A stretch of DNA of 64,000 nt from Mallotus nudiflorus. Taxonomy: Eukaryota > Streptophyta > Magnoliopsida > Malpighiales > Euphorbiaceae. The stretch covers positions 928,001-992,000 of the forward strand of contig CANTUR010000384.1 in assembly GCA_947683625.1 (NCBI GenBank), given 5' to 3'. The notes beneath the pieces are model-generated. The model worked only from the letters and a program-made list of their open reading frames with translations. It was not told where the DNA came from and did not search any database. Shown one piece after another: positions 32,990 to 45,924 of this stretch; position 1 is the first letter of the stretch; each line of letters begins with the position of its first letter. The position numbers were made by a program, and so were the translations under genes.

Positions 32990-34166
32990 ATGGCATCATC
33001 TTCTCACTTTGAGCAACCTATTTTAAAGAGTCATTATATGAATCTGTCTCTCAATGAAGAGGGCGATGATGGTGGTAAAGGTGGTAATGGTGGTCTTGTT
33101 ATTGGGGGTGATGAGATGGTTAATGCTTCTCAGGATTTTAAGCTCTATCTTATCGTTAAGTTTTTATTAGATAAGTCTATCAATTTTCTTACTATGAAGA
33201 ACACACTTTAAGCCCTTTGGCATTCAGTGAGGGGTGTCTACATTCGAGATTTTAGTAATAAGTTATATCACTTCAAGTTTTTTCATTCACTTGATTTAGT
33301 AAGAGTTCTTGAATCTAGTCCATGGCTTTTAATCAAAACCTGTTGATTCTTCGCAACTATGATTTTTCTATTCCTTTTAATTAATGGAGTTTCATCTTTT
33401 GAATTTTTGGACTTAGATTCACAATCTCCCAGTGGGTTATCAAACAGAGTTTTGCAACATATTGGTAACTACATTGAGATCTTTGTTTCTTTTGACCCAA
33501 TTTTTTTTAAAAGTTTATGGAGAATACTTGTTTGTATCTAAGTTATCATTGATGTTCGAAAGCCTTGTATGTATAAAATGAAGATTAAAAAAGTAGGAGG
33601 GAATGGTTTTGGGTGGATTTTAAGTATGAATGTCTACCCACCTTTTATTTTTTTATGGTGTATTAGGTCATTCTAAAATATTTTATGAGCATGTATTTCA
33701 ATCTCCTTATGAGTCTCATGTAAAGGTATATAGTAGCTGGCTTAGGGCTAAAAACCAACGATCTCAACACTATGTTGGTGAAAGTTGGCTTCGCTCAGAG
33801 GATGAGGTTCTACTAAAAAGAGGTGGTCAATTTAATAGTATTTATGGTAAGAACTTTTTCGTTAATTATATAATAGAAAATCTGAATCCAAAACAACTTC
33901 CTTTGATCTCGACCAATAATAATTTTTTTGGAAATAATCCTCTATCTTCAAAAGCTCAAGTTTGTTTAGATGAAAAGGTAGAGCCGAAGAAATTTATTTT
34001 AAATTCAGATGCAGATAAGGAGGGTGTTGTGATTTTAGACTCCAAAAGGAGTTATAAAATTGAGAAATCTATTAGAGAAGATCTTATTAAAGATGCTAAT
34101 GGGCTTATTGGTATGTTCTTGGAAAATTCTAAAAATGTTGGACTAGAGGTGGGACCTGGACTCTAA
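32990..34166 (+). pseudogene. LINE ORF1 (DUF4283-like RNA-binding protein), broken
   Basis: ORF1 of plant L1 elements binds the element RNA. The frame from 32990 opens MASSSHFEQP, and after a stop gives ALWHSVRGVYIRDF, YHFKFFHSLDLVRVLESSPW and, in a shifted frame, LSNRVLQHIGNYIEIFVSFD and WRILVCI. The pattern (LVxxFLTxKxINFxxMKxxLAxLW, RVLExxPW, IGxxIGxFVxxD) is the DUF4283 domain. A C-terminal frame at 33630-34166 ends in VGLEVGPGL before the ORF2 start. The expected CX2CX4HX4C knuckle is not clearly seen. Confidence 0.7.
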
Positions 34167-34179
34167 GCCCACTTATCAT

Positions 34180-35541
34180 CATAAGTTCGTTAGTTTGGAA
34201 TTGTCGTGGGCTAGCCAACTCATGTGTAATTTGAGTTTTAAAGGACTTGGCTTTTAGAAACATGCCCAATATTATATTATTGTGTGAGACTTTAGCTACT
34301 TTTAAAAAATTAGATTGGGTTATGGCTAAATTAAAATTGACTCTCTTTATATGGTGGACTGTGTAGGTAGGAGTGGGGGTGGTTTGGAGCTATTATAGAG
34401 AGACAATTTAGATGTTATTATTATAAACTCTAATTAAAACTTCATTGATGCAAAAGTTTCAATTGCTAAGGTTGGTTCTTGGTGCTTCATAGGTTTCTAT
34501 GGCATTCTTGATCGTAATAAAAGAAAAGATTCATGGGATCTTCTTCGAACTCTTACTGTTGATAAATCTTTACCATGGTCCATTTTATGTGACTTTAATG
34601 ATTTACTTTCTTATTCAAAGGAGATAAGTGGTGCTCTTTATCCATCTCATATTCTCAACAATTTTCATGAAACTATTCTTGAGTGTGGTTTGTTTGAAAT
34701 TCAGTCTGTGGGTCATGATTTTACTTGGGGATGCTTAAGAGGTACTTTTAATTAGGTTTAGGAAAAACTAGATAGTGGTCTTGCTACGGAGTCTTGGCTA
34801 TCTTTATTTGAGTTTGCTTTGGTGAAAGTGTTAAGTGTGTCTTCTTTTGATCATCTCCTATTATTATTAATTTAAATTGGTCAAATTCTTGCTACACAGA
34901 ATGACCTTTTTGCTTTGGAAATTCATAGGTTCTCTTTGCTGAATGTCATAATATTATTTCTCATTTTTAGTTAGCACAAATAAGTGGTATATTAAGGAGA
35001 AAATTATAGCATGTTCTAATGCTTTAGTTCATTGGGGCAAATCAATTTTTAAGAACTTTAAGAAGGAGCTTAGTCAGTGTTATTCAAAACTTCAAGCTCT
35101 TCATTCACGATCTGATTCTGCTGGGGTTAATAAACTCTTTACAATTCAAGCTCATTATGATGATCTTCTTTATTGGTAGGAATTATTTTAGAAATAATAA
35201 GCTAAGCAATTTCGGCTCCGTGATGGGCATTCTAATTCCAAGTTTTTCCTCTCGTTTTCTTTGTGAAGGAAGCATCAAAATTGTATCCATGCTCTTAAAG
35301 ATAATAATGGTGTTTGGTAGATGGATGGTTCCAAGGTTAATCAAGTGATTCTAGAATATTTTAGCACCATTTTTAAGTCCATTATTACAGAAGATGGTAC
35401 GGTGTTGGATTATATAACTTCCTCTATTTCTCAAGAGTAGAATGAGTTTCTCATAAGTTCTATGATAGCTTTGGAAGTTCATAATATAGCTTTTAGTATG
35501 CATTTAGACAAAGCAACTGGTCTGGATGGCTTAAATCCTTT
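34180..35541 (+). pseudogene. LINE ORF2 part 1: endonuclease and start of RT
   Basis: ORF2 begins around 34190 with VWNCRGLA, the first motif of the AP-type endonuclease that nicks target DNA. LLCETLAT follows about 30 residues later, and a W-x-L-R-G-T-F-like block comes near 34727-34750. Then come the linker and, near 35500, HLDKATGLDGLNP, the start of the L1 reverse transcriptase (consensus KAPGxDGxxP). Many stops and frameshifts are present. The inverted solo LTR interrupts right after GLNPF. Confidence 0.7.
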
Positions 35542-36895
35542 TGAAAGAATCCTAGAAAGGGGGGGGTTGAATATGACTATCGAAAAAAAATAGGAAATTA
35601 AAGGAATTCTTTGCAAGAATTGAGTAAGAGTTGAGAAGGAAGAATGAAGAACACAAATATTTAAGGAGTTCAGATTCAACAATAATCCTACGTCTTTATC
35701 TAACTTATCCTCAAGTTAGGATTTTTTAATCACCCACAATCTTATTCACAAGATTAAGAATACATATGAGTTTTATGGCTCACTCTTAAAACCTTCTAAC
35801 TTGAGTTTTCAAGGCTCACTCAAAAACCAAATTATAAGTGTTTTCAAGGCTCACACTAAAACCAATTTCCCAAGTGTTTTAATGGCTAAACACTTAAACC
35901 AATTCTTTTAGAATAGAATCTCACTTCCCATTTTCTAAACCCAGAAAATAGAAGAATAAGAATGTCTATTCTAATCAATCACCAACTCTCACAAGAGTTA
36001 TACACAAAGAATTTTTTAAAGGAAAGTTTAAGAGCTCAATTGAATATTTAAGAAAATGATAAATGATAAACAAGTTTTCTTAACCTTTTAATTGAATTCT
36101 AAGTTGTGTTTATATAGACACACACTTGAAAATGTATTTTTTGGATGTATCAATCATGTCTCCAACATTTAGAATTGATTTTGAATCAATTCTTGGACTT
36201 TTGGCAGCTCAAAGGATGCTTACGGGCAGCTCACGAGTGAACAGTGCTCGTGAGGGGTGAAAATATATCCGTTGCATTCAAAAATTCATGTTGGATGTTA
36301 TTAGTGGTCTACTTATGAGCAGGGTCATGAGCAATCAGCTTGTGAGGGGTACTGCCATATTTTGGCAAAAACGTGCTCCAAATGCTCCATTGAAGGACAA
36401 CTCGTGACCACTTTGAAAGATGCTTGTAAACAAGAATGAAGACGATTGATTCAGCCAAAATTGTCATCATAAAAGTTGTAGATAATTGTCTTAGATTTCC
36501 ATAAAACTTTGAATCACCTCAATTGGACATATGTAGCTCATGATATTACTAAAATACCAAGAGCTATGCAAACTGAAATGCAAGCTGCATATGCTGACTT
36601 CGATTGAAGATTTGCATACCCAAATGAACTTGGATTTTGACAAGCAAGCTCAATTTTGAAATCTTAAGATTTCTAGTTTAAAGGTGAATAAGCTCATTTT
36701 CTTATTTAAGAGCTCTAAATATTTCAAAAGTCTTCTTCAATCTCAGAGGTTCAATCAGCCTGAAAAGTCACTATTCATCCAAAAGTGTATATGCTTGGTA
36801 TATAATTCCCTACACACTTAATTGAAATTATTAGTATAATTTTTTTTTCAAAGTCCAAAATTAGGAGTTTGATCATGCAAATGGTTAACACCTTT
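35537..36895 (-). mobile_element. Inverted solo LTR, copia (Sirevirus-like), with CCTTT duplication
   Basis: The element at 35542-36890 (1349 bp) starts TGAAAGAATCC and ends GGTTAACA on the plus strand. In its own sense it begins TGTTAACC and ends GATTCTTTCA, like the LTRs of the copia element at 42712-53278 (TGTTGACC...CTCTTTCA). CCTTT stands at 35537-35541 and again at 36891-36895, a perfect 5-bp target duplication. There is no internal coding region, so this is what remains after LTR-LTR recombination. The middle differs from the 42712 LTR, so it is a related but separate family. Confidence 0.85.
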
Positions 36896-37391
36896 TTTTT
36901 TAGAATTTTTGGTAAATTGTTAGGAAAATGTTACTAGTTTATGTACTTCATTTATAGCTTATGGCTCTTTTCTAGAGTTTTTTTTAATGAAACTTCTATT
37001 ATTATGGTTCAAAAGAAGAAAAATGTTAAAATAATGATTGACTTTAGGCTAATTGACCTGTGCAAATTTGTTTATAAAATCTTAGCTAAAGTGATGGCTA
37101 ATCGGATGAAAGGGCTGCTTCCGTGCTTGATCTTAGAATTTTAAGGAGCATTTATGGGTGGGAGATCTATTCTTGATAATGTAATGCTAGCTTTTAAGAG
37201 TTCTCATTCATTTAAGAATAAAAGAAGAGGAAGGTTTAGGATGGCTTATGATCATTTAGAGTGGACTTTCTTGAGGAACATCTTACTTAGGATGGGTTTT
37301 CATGATTACTGGGTAGATAGAGTTATGTTCTGTATATCTATTATGACTTTTAATATTTGTTATAATGGTTCTCCAATTATGTTGGGTTTTG
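36896..37391 (+). pseudogene. LINE segment 2 of 4: reverse transcriptase, middle part
   Basis: The LINE frame resumes after the solo LTR: FRIFGKLLGKC, then IDFRLIDLCKFVYKILAKVMANRMKGLLP and GRSILDNVMLAF, then FRMAYDHLEWTFL and ICYNGSPI. These match the L1 RT blocks PISLCNVIYKIISKVLANRL, GRxIxDNxxLA and KAYDxxxWxFL. The first catalytic Asp block reads MAYDHLEW. The next insertion cuts in just before the GLRQG motif. Confidence 0.85.
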
Positions 37392-37663
37392 TGATTAAAA
37401 AACGCAGTGGAAATTAAAAATTTTAACCATAAACCCTAACCCAGATCCAAGTAATTTGATTAATTGATTTAAAACTAGGGTTTTTAAATCTTACCACAAA
37501 TGCAGAAGAGGTAAGATTTCTGAAAGGCAAACAGGAGGTTCACTCCAGTGACACCTTACCTCGAGCTTTTGATTTTGGTAGTTCGGATTAGACGTCTCCA
37601 AAAGAATACATCCTCCACAAGCGTCCACACAAACAACCCTTGATTAAAACGAAAACTTTGTGT

Positions 37664-40600
37664 GCTTGTGTTATGACCTGTGTTTTTAAATTATTAAATA
37701 TTATTTAAGACATGCAGTGTTAATAAAATTTAGAAATTTCATTTATTTATTTTCATTATTTGTGATTATTAATTGTCATTTTATGTTAAAGTATATATTT
37801 TATGTAAATATGTATTTTAGAAGTTATTAATTTAATATTAGGATTTATACTATTAATGTTATTTTTGGAAAGTATTATTTTAATGATATTAATTTAAGTT
37901 CTAATATTATTTTATTAATTGACATGATTTTGAGTATTATTTTTATTATTTAATTATTCCATAAATATTGTTTATTTTTATCATTTTTATCATTGTTTTT
38001 CAAGGTTATTTTATGCATTATTGTGATAAATTAATAGGGCTTGTGTAATTATTTATATGTGTATATATATGGTTAAATTTGTGTGTATAATTGTATATAT
38101 GTGTGTGTATATTATATATTATATAGAGTGTATTATATATATATATTGACTAAGTTATATTTTAACCACATGTTTTTAATAATACTTTATATTATAATAT
38201 TATAATATATACATTCATACCTACACACAATTACACACAAATATATACACAAACACATAAAAACACATACATAAACACTCATACACGTAAAAACAAAACC
38301 AAAACACAACAAACTAAAAAAAAATGCAGAAGCTTTCCCCTTCCGCCGTCCTTGTCACCAACATCCACTGTGCCTCCATCACTTCCGGCCACCGTTTCTC
38401 GCATTTCCAGTGTCTATCAACTCCCTTAGCTCTAGTGAGTATGAATCTAAGTTTAGTTTAAGCTTTAAACTTCATTTTCTTGAGTTTTGTTGATTTTTAG
38501 TTTATGGAGCTTTAGGGTTTTGAATTTTTTTTAACCTTGATCTTGATGAATCTTGCAATCTTCCTTCACATAAGTTGCTCCTGGAAGCTTAATCTACTTC
38601 CATGAATTTTTGTGTGATTTTTGGAATTTATTTTGAATTTTTGAATATTATTTTATTAATTTTCGTAAAGTAATTATATAAATTATGAAATTGTGATTTT
38701 TGGTGTTATTAGTGGTTATTATTAATTTTAGAGTTGAGTTTATAATTTTTGTGAATTTTGTGTAATTTTTTATAATTATTTTTAGTTTATGTCAATTTTG
38801 AAAATATAGGTTAAATATATATTTTGTTAGAAGTAGTTGGTTAAATATATGTTTTTTTTGATATTGTGGAGATATATGTTGAGAAAATAATTTTTGTGTA
38901 TTTATATAATTTTTATTGAATTTTTGAGTATTTTTAGTATTTTATGTGTATTTTTAAATATTAGGGTTAATTTGGTAATTTGGTGGTAATTTTAGTTGAA
39001 TATTATGTTTAATTGATTTTTATTATATTTGAGGTATAAAAATGATTTTTTTCAAATTATTTACTATTTTTAACGAAATAAAACTAATTTTCAAATAATA
39101 TATTTTATATTATTTTAATAATAAAATGTGTTTTTATAACTTTTGTTATATTATTGGGCTAATTAAGTTAATTGGATTTATAAAATAAATTTTTATTAAT
39201 ATTTGTGTAATTATTGGAAAAATAGATTTTCAATAATATTATAATATTATTTGGGAAAATAATTATTTTGGTGTTTAATGTTAAATATACTGTATTTTGA
39301 GGATATTTATGGTAATTATTGATTTTTAATATATTTTATTTTATTATTTAAATTTTGGTGAATTGTAGACCTCGGTTGGGGAATTTTTATAGTTCGGGAT
39401 CCCAACCGAGGGTTGTGTGAATTTCTATACTCAAAGTGTATTTTTCTTGCAGGACCGGCTTTACTTTTAGTAGAGAGATGTCCGTTTTACAGAGGAAGGT
39501 CTGTCGAATTTTTGGTAGAATTCTCGTAAAATGTGATATCGGGTCTAATCCCTATTCTGTGTTTGTTTGTATTTTGTAATCCTAGATCTAGTCTCTAGAA
39601 ATCTAAGTTAGTTTATTATGATTTTCGTGATCATTTGATTTGTTTAGTTGCGCCGAGACCGAGGCCTAACGGAGCAGGCCCACCGAGTCTGTCTCGTGGA
39701 GCGCTAATCTATGAGTTATTATACTATATATATATGTATTGCATTTAAGATGCATGACTTAGGATTTTTCATTTTCATTATATGTTTTAAAAAGTGATTT
39801 AAATCATAATATTTTTGGTATATTTAGGGTTTATTTTTTTTATATATGTATGTTAAATAATTATGCATGTTATTTTGATATATGCATGTTAAATAATTAG
39901 GTTTATGTTTAGTACATTTTAGTATATATACATGTTTTAAATGTATATTTATTCATAATTATTTTATTAACTGATTAGTATATTTTGGGTATATTTTTAG
40001 TTTATTTTAGGTATATTCCTACATAAATGCATGCCATATTATTGATTTATACTTAAATTGTTTTTAAGTATATTTTTGGTATATTTCCAAATAAATGCAT
40101 GTTTTATTACTGATTTAAACCTAACATGTTTTTAGTATGTTATGGGTTTATTTTAGTATATTTTATGATTGATTTGAATTTATTTTACATATATATATAT
40201 TTGAAATATACTTGGTTTATTTTAAGTATATTTATGGTATATATATGGTTTATTTTGCTATTATGAATGTTATTCTACACTATTTGTTTTATGAATGTAT
40301 GATTTATTATAATTGAAGGATATCAATAGAACGTGCTACCTAGTGGGTAGCATTAGGACCGAGTACGTACCAGTGCGATAGATTTAGGTTTAAGTGAGGA
40401 TTACTTGTGGTGAATTATGATTTGATTGAGATTGATGTGATTAAGGGTGTGATTGCTGGAGCTCGGTTGACCTAGTGTCTCAGGGCCAATCACACTGATA
40501 GTTAGACTGCTAGAGCTCGGTTGACTTAGTGTCTCGGGGCCAATCTACTGTCCAAAATGGAATAAGTGATCTATTTGGAATTAAGTGAGCCTGTATGGCT

Positions 40601-41219
40601 AGAGTGATGATATGGTTGATTGAGGTTATGATTAATAGGGTTCTATTTGATCCTTCATGTATTAAAATAAATGTTTTCTGCATCTATTATATTTATAAAA
40701 GCAGAGTTTAGCATTTGTGTGAAATGCGTGTATATACAAATATATATAAGAATGCCTGATTGTTATGGTTTAGATTGCATGTATATATAGTATAATAATT
40801 CACTCAGTTCCCCCTTTAATTTTTTTTTTCAGGAGATCTTATATCGTCAGACCTTAGTAGTAGAGTTCCTTGTCGGTATTTTTCTGTCCCAGCTATTTTA
40901 TGTAAATGTATAATTTAAACTCTGATTTGTATTTTAGAAACTGCATAGTAGTGTTATTGTATTAGAAGAGTATTATTTTGTTTGATACTTTATACTCTGA
41001 GAGTTATATTTGAACACTGTGTGAATATATATACTTATTTATGAAAGGATATTGAGTATCCATTTTTATATATTGATTCAAAAGATTTTAATTCAGTTGT
41101 ACTTTTATCTATTTATTGCATGATTTTATTTTCTAAGGCTTGCTACGAGTTCTGAATTTGAAAGAATTCCCGTTCCCTAGCGTCGGTCATGACTCCTAGT
41201 TTTGGGTCGTGACAGCTAG
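37664..41219 (+). mobile_element. Nested 3.5-kb solo-LTR-like element
   Basis: The element at 37669-41214 starts TGTTATGACC and ends GGTCGTGACA. The flanks GCTTG (37664-37668) and GCTAG (41215-41219) differ by one base. It is inserted in the inverted solo LTR at 37392-42427. It has no coding frame but contains a GC-rich patch (about 38320-38430), an 11-bp perfect inverted repeat (39370-39380 with 39401-39411) and a twofold AGCTCGGTTGAC repeat (about 40459-40550). A relative lies inverted at 59148-62415. Length, TG...CA ends and 5-bp flanks suggest a solo long LTR, probably of a Ty3/gypsy family; the family is inferred. Confidence 0.7.
40455..40555. repeat. Twofold direct repeat in the 3.5-kb element
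   Basis: GCTGGAGCTCGGTTGAC...GGGCCAAT at about 40456-40492 recurs as GCTAGAGCTCGGTTGAC...GGGCCAAT at about 40508-40546. The same pair is visible in reverse complement in the relative at about 59835-59930. Confidence 0.75.
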
Positions 41220-42432
41220 CACTTCTCTTGATTTCTCATAAATTAAGAACAAAAATACTCTGTGTTTTAGTTTTTCTAAGAGGAGAAAAATGAATTTTGA
41301 TGGCTAATAATTGAGTTAGTGAAACCTTAGAGAATATAACATATTTATAGACCTCTAATTAGGGTTTCACTTACCAAAATAACTTTTTGGTAATTTCTCA
41401 ATTATTATTATTCTGATTTTATTTAAAATTAAATCAGAAATAATATTCTTTTTATTTAAGATAACTTTTACCTTAAATAAATAAATAAACTATTTATTTA
41501 TTTCCATAGAGCATATTTGGGCTTCTCAAACCCATATCCATTTTTGGGCATGTTATAAGTGTGTGACCCTATAGATTCACATGACATTGGCAGTGGGCTT
41601 TAAATCTCTATTTAGGCCTACAAGCCATAAGTCGCCTCTAGCAAGACATTATATGAAGTCAATAATCTGACATAACCTAATTTATAATATTGTAATCCCT
41701 TTGTTACATGATATCTTGATTGAATATAAGGTATAGTTTTTGTCATCCTTATATAATTCAATCATATTATTTCTTGACTCTAAGTAGACTGAGAATGATA
41801 ACTCTTTATCAATTCACTTTAGCATGGCCATGGATTTTCCTTAGTCTATTTATCAAGGGGCCTATAGATATCTTACTTAGATTAAATGAGGGACAAATTC
41901 CTTCTCAATCACTCACATTCCTCATATAACTCATTTCATATCCAACAACAATCTATTTAATCATCATGTTAAAGACAATCTATCAAAATATATGATAGTT
42001 ATGTAGAAATACATGATGATTTCAAGGTTAAAGGACTAAATCAATATTATTATGATGAGAATTACTTATGACAATTATCTATGTAGTATTCTCATGATGG
42101 GTCAATCCAGTACATTATTTCCCAAATAAGTACCAATAAGTTGACTTAATATCTCATATTCATGATTAGTAAAACATAATCATCAATCAACATCATGCTA
42201 GCCATAACATATTGTTATGACTAGGGATAATTTGAATAGAACTCATATTCAATCTAAGGGTTTTACTATCAAGTCACATACTTGATGACCTTAGTAAGAA
42301 TTGACTATTCAAGTAATTATCATAACACAAAATGATAATGAAAAATGCCTCTTTATTAAATAAAATGATAAAGTCAAAAAATGGTCATACATGATTGACC
42401 TAGTGCATATCACTAATAAATTAGTCATATTG

Positions 42433-42711
42433 TTCTAAGCTATGGTTTGAGGCAAGGAAATCCACTCTCATCCTACCCCTACATTATTTATATTGAAGGC
42501 CTAAGTGCTTTGTTAAAGGTAAGACTATCTTAAAATCTAATTCATGGTTATTATTTAGCTCAAAATTCACCTTAAATTATTCATTTGTTTTAACTAATGA
42601 TAGCGATTTATTTTTTAAAGCTAATATGGTTAAGAGCTCTATTGTAAATTATCGTTTAGAACTGTATAAGAATGCTTTTGGACAATCTATCAACTACGCC
42701 AAGTCTTTTAT
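42433..42711 (+). pseudogene. LINE segment 3 of 4: reverse transcriptase, catalytic part
   Basis: The frame resumes with SYGLRQGNPLSSYPYIIYIEGLSALLK. After a frameshift comes LTNDSDLFFKAN, which stands where L1 RTs have FADDSLLFFKA, followed by YRLELYKNAFGQSINYAKSF. The catalytic FADD block is changed to LTND. The copia element at 42712 cuts in after the AKSFIV region. Confidence 0.8.
42707..42711. repeat. Target-site duplication of the Sirevirus-type element, left copy
   Basis: TTTAT precedes the 5' LTR; TCTAT follows the 3' LTR at 53279-53283, one mismatch apart. Confidence 0.6.
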
Positions 42712-43837
42712 TGTTGACCTTAGCAAATTATCAATCTTGATTTTAATCTTAAAAAACTTAATTTTAAGCAACTAATATGTTTGCTTCATGTATGTATAAG
42801 TTAGAAGTAATTTGAAAATCAAAATAGTGATGAACTATAAAAGAAAAATCATTCTGGAAAGACATGATAAGCGTTATCTCGATCAGACTCAACACAGGGA
42901 CTAAATTGCATAAAAAGTGCAAATCCTGTGATAATCCTGACCAAGACTAGGGTAGTCTCAACAGGGACCAAGGTAGATAAATTTCTATAAAAAATTATAT
43001 TTTTAGCAGAACTCATCCCGATCCAATGTCCCGACCGGGACAATGCCTGAGATAAGGTAGTCCCAACCGGGACAAGGTGATCCTGACTAGGACCAATATA
43101 AAAATTCAAATGCAACAGTTTTGTAACAACTATTCAATGCTCATCTTGACTAGGACTAATGATATCCCGATTGGGACCTGACAAATTGCAACTTCAAAGT
43201 CCAAATTATATCCAAATGGACTTTGATTTTATTAGAAATGAAATTATTGCTTACAACAGCTATAATTTAATTTCTCAAGTATAAATATAACCTATGAAGA
43301 TTATTTTAATGCTAACAATTTTGTTTATTCTTTATATACTATCAAGTTTTCAATTAAGATCTTAAAAACTCTTTCAAAATTCATTTTATTATTGTATACT
43401 CTTATGAGAGTTAGAATAAAAATTCTTATTCTTCCATTTTCTGGGATTAGAAAATAGGAAGTGAGATTCTATTATAAAGGAATTGGTTTAAGTGTTTAGC
43501 CATTAAAACACTTGGGAATTTGGTTTTAATGTGAGGCTTGAAAGCACTTGTGAATTGGTTTTTTAAATGAGCCTTGAAAACTCAAGTTGTAAGGTTTGAG
43601 TTAAGCCTAAAACTCAAGCTGTAAAAAATTAATCTGGGGAAATAGATTGTGGCAATTCAAAATCCTAACTTGGGGATAAGTTAGGTATAAATGTAAGATT
43701 GTTGAAAATCTAAACTCCTTAAATTCTCGTGTTCATCATTCTTCCTTCTCAACATTCATTTTAATTCTTATTCAAATCTTTTTAATTTCTTATTATTATT
43801 TGATAGTCTTATTCACCCCTCCTCTAGGACTCTTTCA
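42712..43837 (+). repeat. 5' LTR of the Sirevirus-type element
   Basis: It starts TGTTGACCTTAG and ends ACTCTTTCA, matching 52188-53278. It contains GTCCC-GACC-GGGAC-type short inverted repeats at about 42900-43095. A degraded initiator-Met-like primer site (TAGTATTAGATC, compare TGGTATCAGAGC) follows at about 43841. Confidence 0.9.
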
Positions 43838-43868
43838 ATTAGTATTAGATCTTGGATTCTAATAACTT

Positions 43869-44572
43869 AATTACTGGAATACAAGATCATAGGGAGTGGA
43901 TCTCAAAATATATCTTCACTTAGACCATTCTTTGATGGTAGTGATTATCCTCATTGGAAGTTCAAAATGGAATTATATCTAGATTGTGATTCCATTAGAC
44001 TTTAAAAAGTTATTCTCAAAGGTTAGTAACCATTAAAAACTATCATTGATGGTGTCCAAATTACTCTTTCAAAAAGTGATTGGAGCAATGATCAAAAGGA
44101 ACAAAAAACTATAAGAATAAGAAAGCTATAATCACTTTACTCTCTTCCATGACAAGAGAAGGAGGCAAGTTTTAACATTGCATTTCAACCAAGGAAATGT
44201 GAAAGACCTTGGAGAACCATGATAAAGGCAATGTACAAGTAAGAAGCAAAAAGGTTCAACTTCATATGTATGAATATGAACTCTTCAAAATGAAGCCTCA
44301 AGAATCAATGATAGAAATGACAAACCATCTTAATGCTCTCCTCAGTACCCTCAAGAAATTTGGAAAACATTTCTCTAAGGAAAAGGTGAATAATAAGATT
44401 TTAAGAATTCTACTTAAAAAGGATTAGGAATCTCGAGTCATTTTAATTGAGGAAGCTCAAGACCTCTCTACCCTCTCAACCGATGTGCTTATTGGTAAGT
44501 TCTTGACACATGAGCTCATAATCAAGCAAAAAGGTGAAGATCAAAAAGAGAAAAAAGAAAAGAAAAAGGCAT
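43869..44572 (+). pseudogene. gag: gag N-terminal part of the Sirevirus-type element
   Basis: Capsid region of the copia polyprotein. Readable pieces: LRPFFDGSDYPHWKFKMELY near 43920 (the conserved F-x-G-x-N-Y-x-x-W-K-x-x-M motif), then MYEYELFKMKPQESMIEMTN and STLKKFGKHFSKEKVNNKIL from 44260 on, and LSTLSTDVLIGKFLTHEL. Several stops and at least one frameshift separate them. It continues into the zinc knuckle frame. Confidence 0.8.
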
Positions 44573-44576
44573 AGCA

Positions 44577-45205
44577 TTGAAGGTCTTACAAGAAGAAAGT
44601 GAAGATGAAAATATTAAAGATTCTAGTGATGAAGATGATGATATTGCTATGCTCACTAGGAACTTCAAGAAGTTTTTGAGAAAGAAAAATTTCTCAAGAA
44701 CAAGGGACTTTAACAAGAAGTTCGAAGGAGATGGTAAGAAGAAAACTAAAGAAGTTAATTGCTATGAATGCAAGAAACTGGGACACATTCAAAGTGAGTG
44801 CCCTAAACTCAAATTTAAGAACAAGGGAGCAAAGGATAGGAAGAAGGCTTTCAAAGCTACTTAAGATGACTCCTCCGAATCCAAAGAGAAAGAGGAACAA
44901 TAAGAAGTGGCCAAACTTTGCTTCATGGCTCTTGAAGATGAAAAAGAGGTACCATTTAATTCTAACTCTTCTTGTGATGAATATTGTGCTTATGATGAAT
45001 ATGATGATCATCATATTGAGAGCTCTATTGTGAGTAAACTCTTGCTTAAATGCAAAAACTTACTTTTTAAAAAGAAGCATTATAAGCATAAGTCAAATAG
45101 CTTAACCAAGGAATTTGAGAAGTTAAAAATTCAATTTTCTAATATTTTTAAGTTAAATGATAAACATACTAGTGATTTAAAATCTTTTAATTCCTTGGAA
45201 GAGTA
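44577..45205 (+). pseudogene. gag C-terminal part with zinc knuckle
   Basis: The frame from 44577 has an acidic stretch (EDENIKDSSDEDDDIAML) and a basic stretch, then the CCHC knuckle CYECKKLGHIQSECP at about residues 61-75, which binds the element RNA. A following frame (44907-45205) holds KLCFMALEDEKE and a Lys-rich coil. The long variable gag C terminus is usual for Sireviruses. Confidence 0.8.
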
Positions 45206-45367
45206 ACTCAAGAAAGCAAGTGATGAAAATCATAAACTTTTTAATGAAGTGGTTAAGCTAAAAAATTCCATATTAAAATTGTAAAGAGAAAAAAAAAGAT
45301 TTTATATAATTTACTTGACTCTAAAAAATTTCATGAAAATACTCATGGAATTTGATACACTAATGGA

Positions 45368-45910
45368 ATGGCCTCATCTTCATTATCATCACATATTAAA
45401 TATATTAAAACATCATGCAATTCGATTCCCTCTACTCCAAAATTGATTAAGACTCAAGCTTTCAAAGCTAATAAGTCTCATGTGTCAAATATTAAAGGAA
45501 AATGTCGTAAGACTCAATCCTATATGATACAAAGAGGTAAGTCTCAACCTAAACATGCTTATATGTACATTAGAAACAACACTTATAAGCATGTTTCACA
45601 ACACAATGCACCTAAATATATTATACAAACCCATCAAAATACATATTATCATTGCCAATGTACGTCTCATGCTCAAAAAAATAGGAGACACACACTAACA
45701 CAATATAAAAAGTATGTTTTGTATGTTAGGAAAGTATATCATCCTAGGAGAAATAAATTTAAAAATGTTTTGTGTTCATATTGCATGATCAAAGGACATA
45801 CTAACAATGTGTGCTTCTATAGAAGACTACATGTGAATTTACTTCCTTTGGATTATCTTAAGACTAACCAACCTAGACCAAGAAAGGTTTGGATTCAAAA
45901 GAAAACTTAA
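45368..45910 (+). pseudogene. gag-protease linker of the Sirevirus-type element
   Basis: A Ser/Lys/Tyr-rich open frame of 180 codons between the zinc knuckle and protease. It ends in CSYCMIKGHTNNVCF, a second knuckle-like C-x2-C-x4-H-x4-C block, then RKVWIQKKT before the protease. In Sireviruses this stretch is the variable end of gag before the WYLDSGCSRHMT protease motif. Confidence 0.6.
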
Positions 45911-45924
45911 ATTGTTTTATGTAG

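Larger units (their letters stand above)
32864..35541 (+). mobile_element. L1-type LINE, segment 1 of 4 (5' end, ORF1, endonuclease, start of RT)
   Basis: A non-LTR retrotransposon in plus orientation, broken by later insertions at 35542-36890, 37392-42427 and 42712-53278. Joining the pieces in the mind gives the plant L1 order: ORF1, AP-type endonuclease, RT, then an RNase H at about 54735. The 5' boundary is unclear, since the Tat element may have landed in the LINE leader (the pyrimidine-rich DNA at 32864-32985). All frames carry stops or frameshifts. Confidence 0.8.
37387..42432 (-). mobile_element. Inverted solo LTR (copia-like) with a nested second element
   Basis: Plus-strand ends are TGATTAAAAAACGCAG at 37392 and ATTAGTCA at 42427. 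In its own sense it starts TGACTAAT and ends in a CTGCGTTTTTTAATCA-type terminus that I associate with copia LTRs. Flanks are TTTTG (37387-37391) and TATTG (42428-42432), one mismatch apart. Removing it joins the LINE as GGGTTTTG|TTCTAAGC, restoring the RT up to GLRQGNPLSS. Without the nested element at 37669-41214 the LTR is about 1.5 kb. No coding sequence is present. Confidence 0.75.

Noticed and set aside
37669..41214. Reading the 3.5-kb element as a DNA transposon because of its near-inverted ends
   Set aside because: The ends also fit TG...CA LTR termini, the flanks are 5 bp, and there is no transposase. A solo LTR explains size and flanks better, though not decisively.
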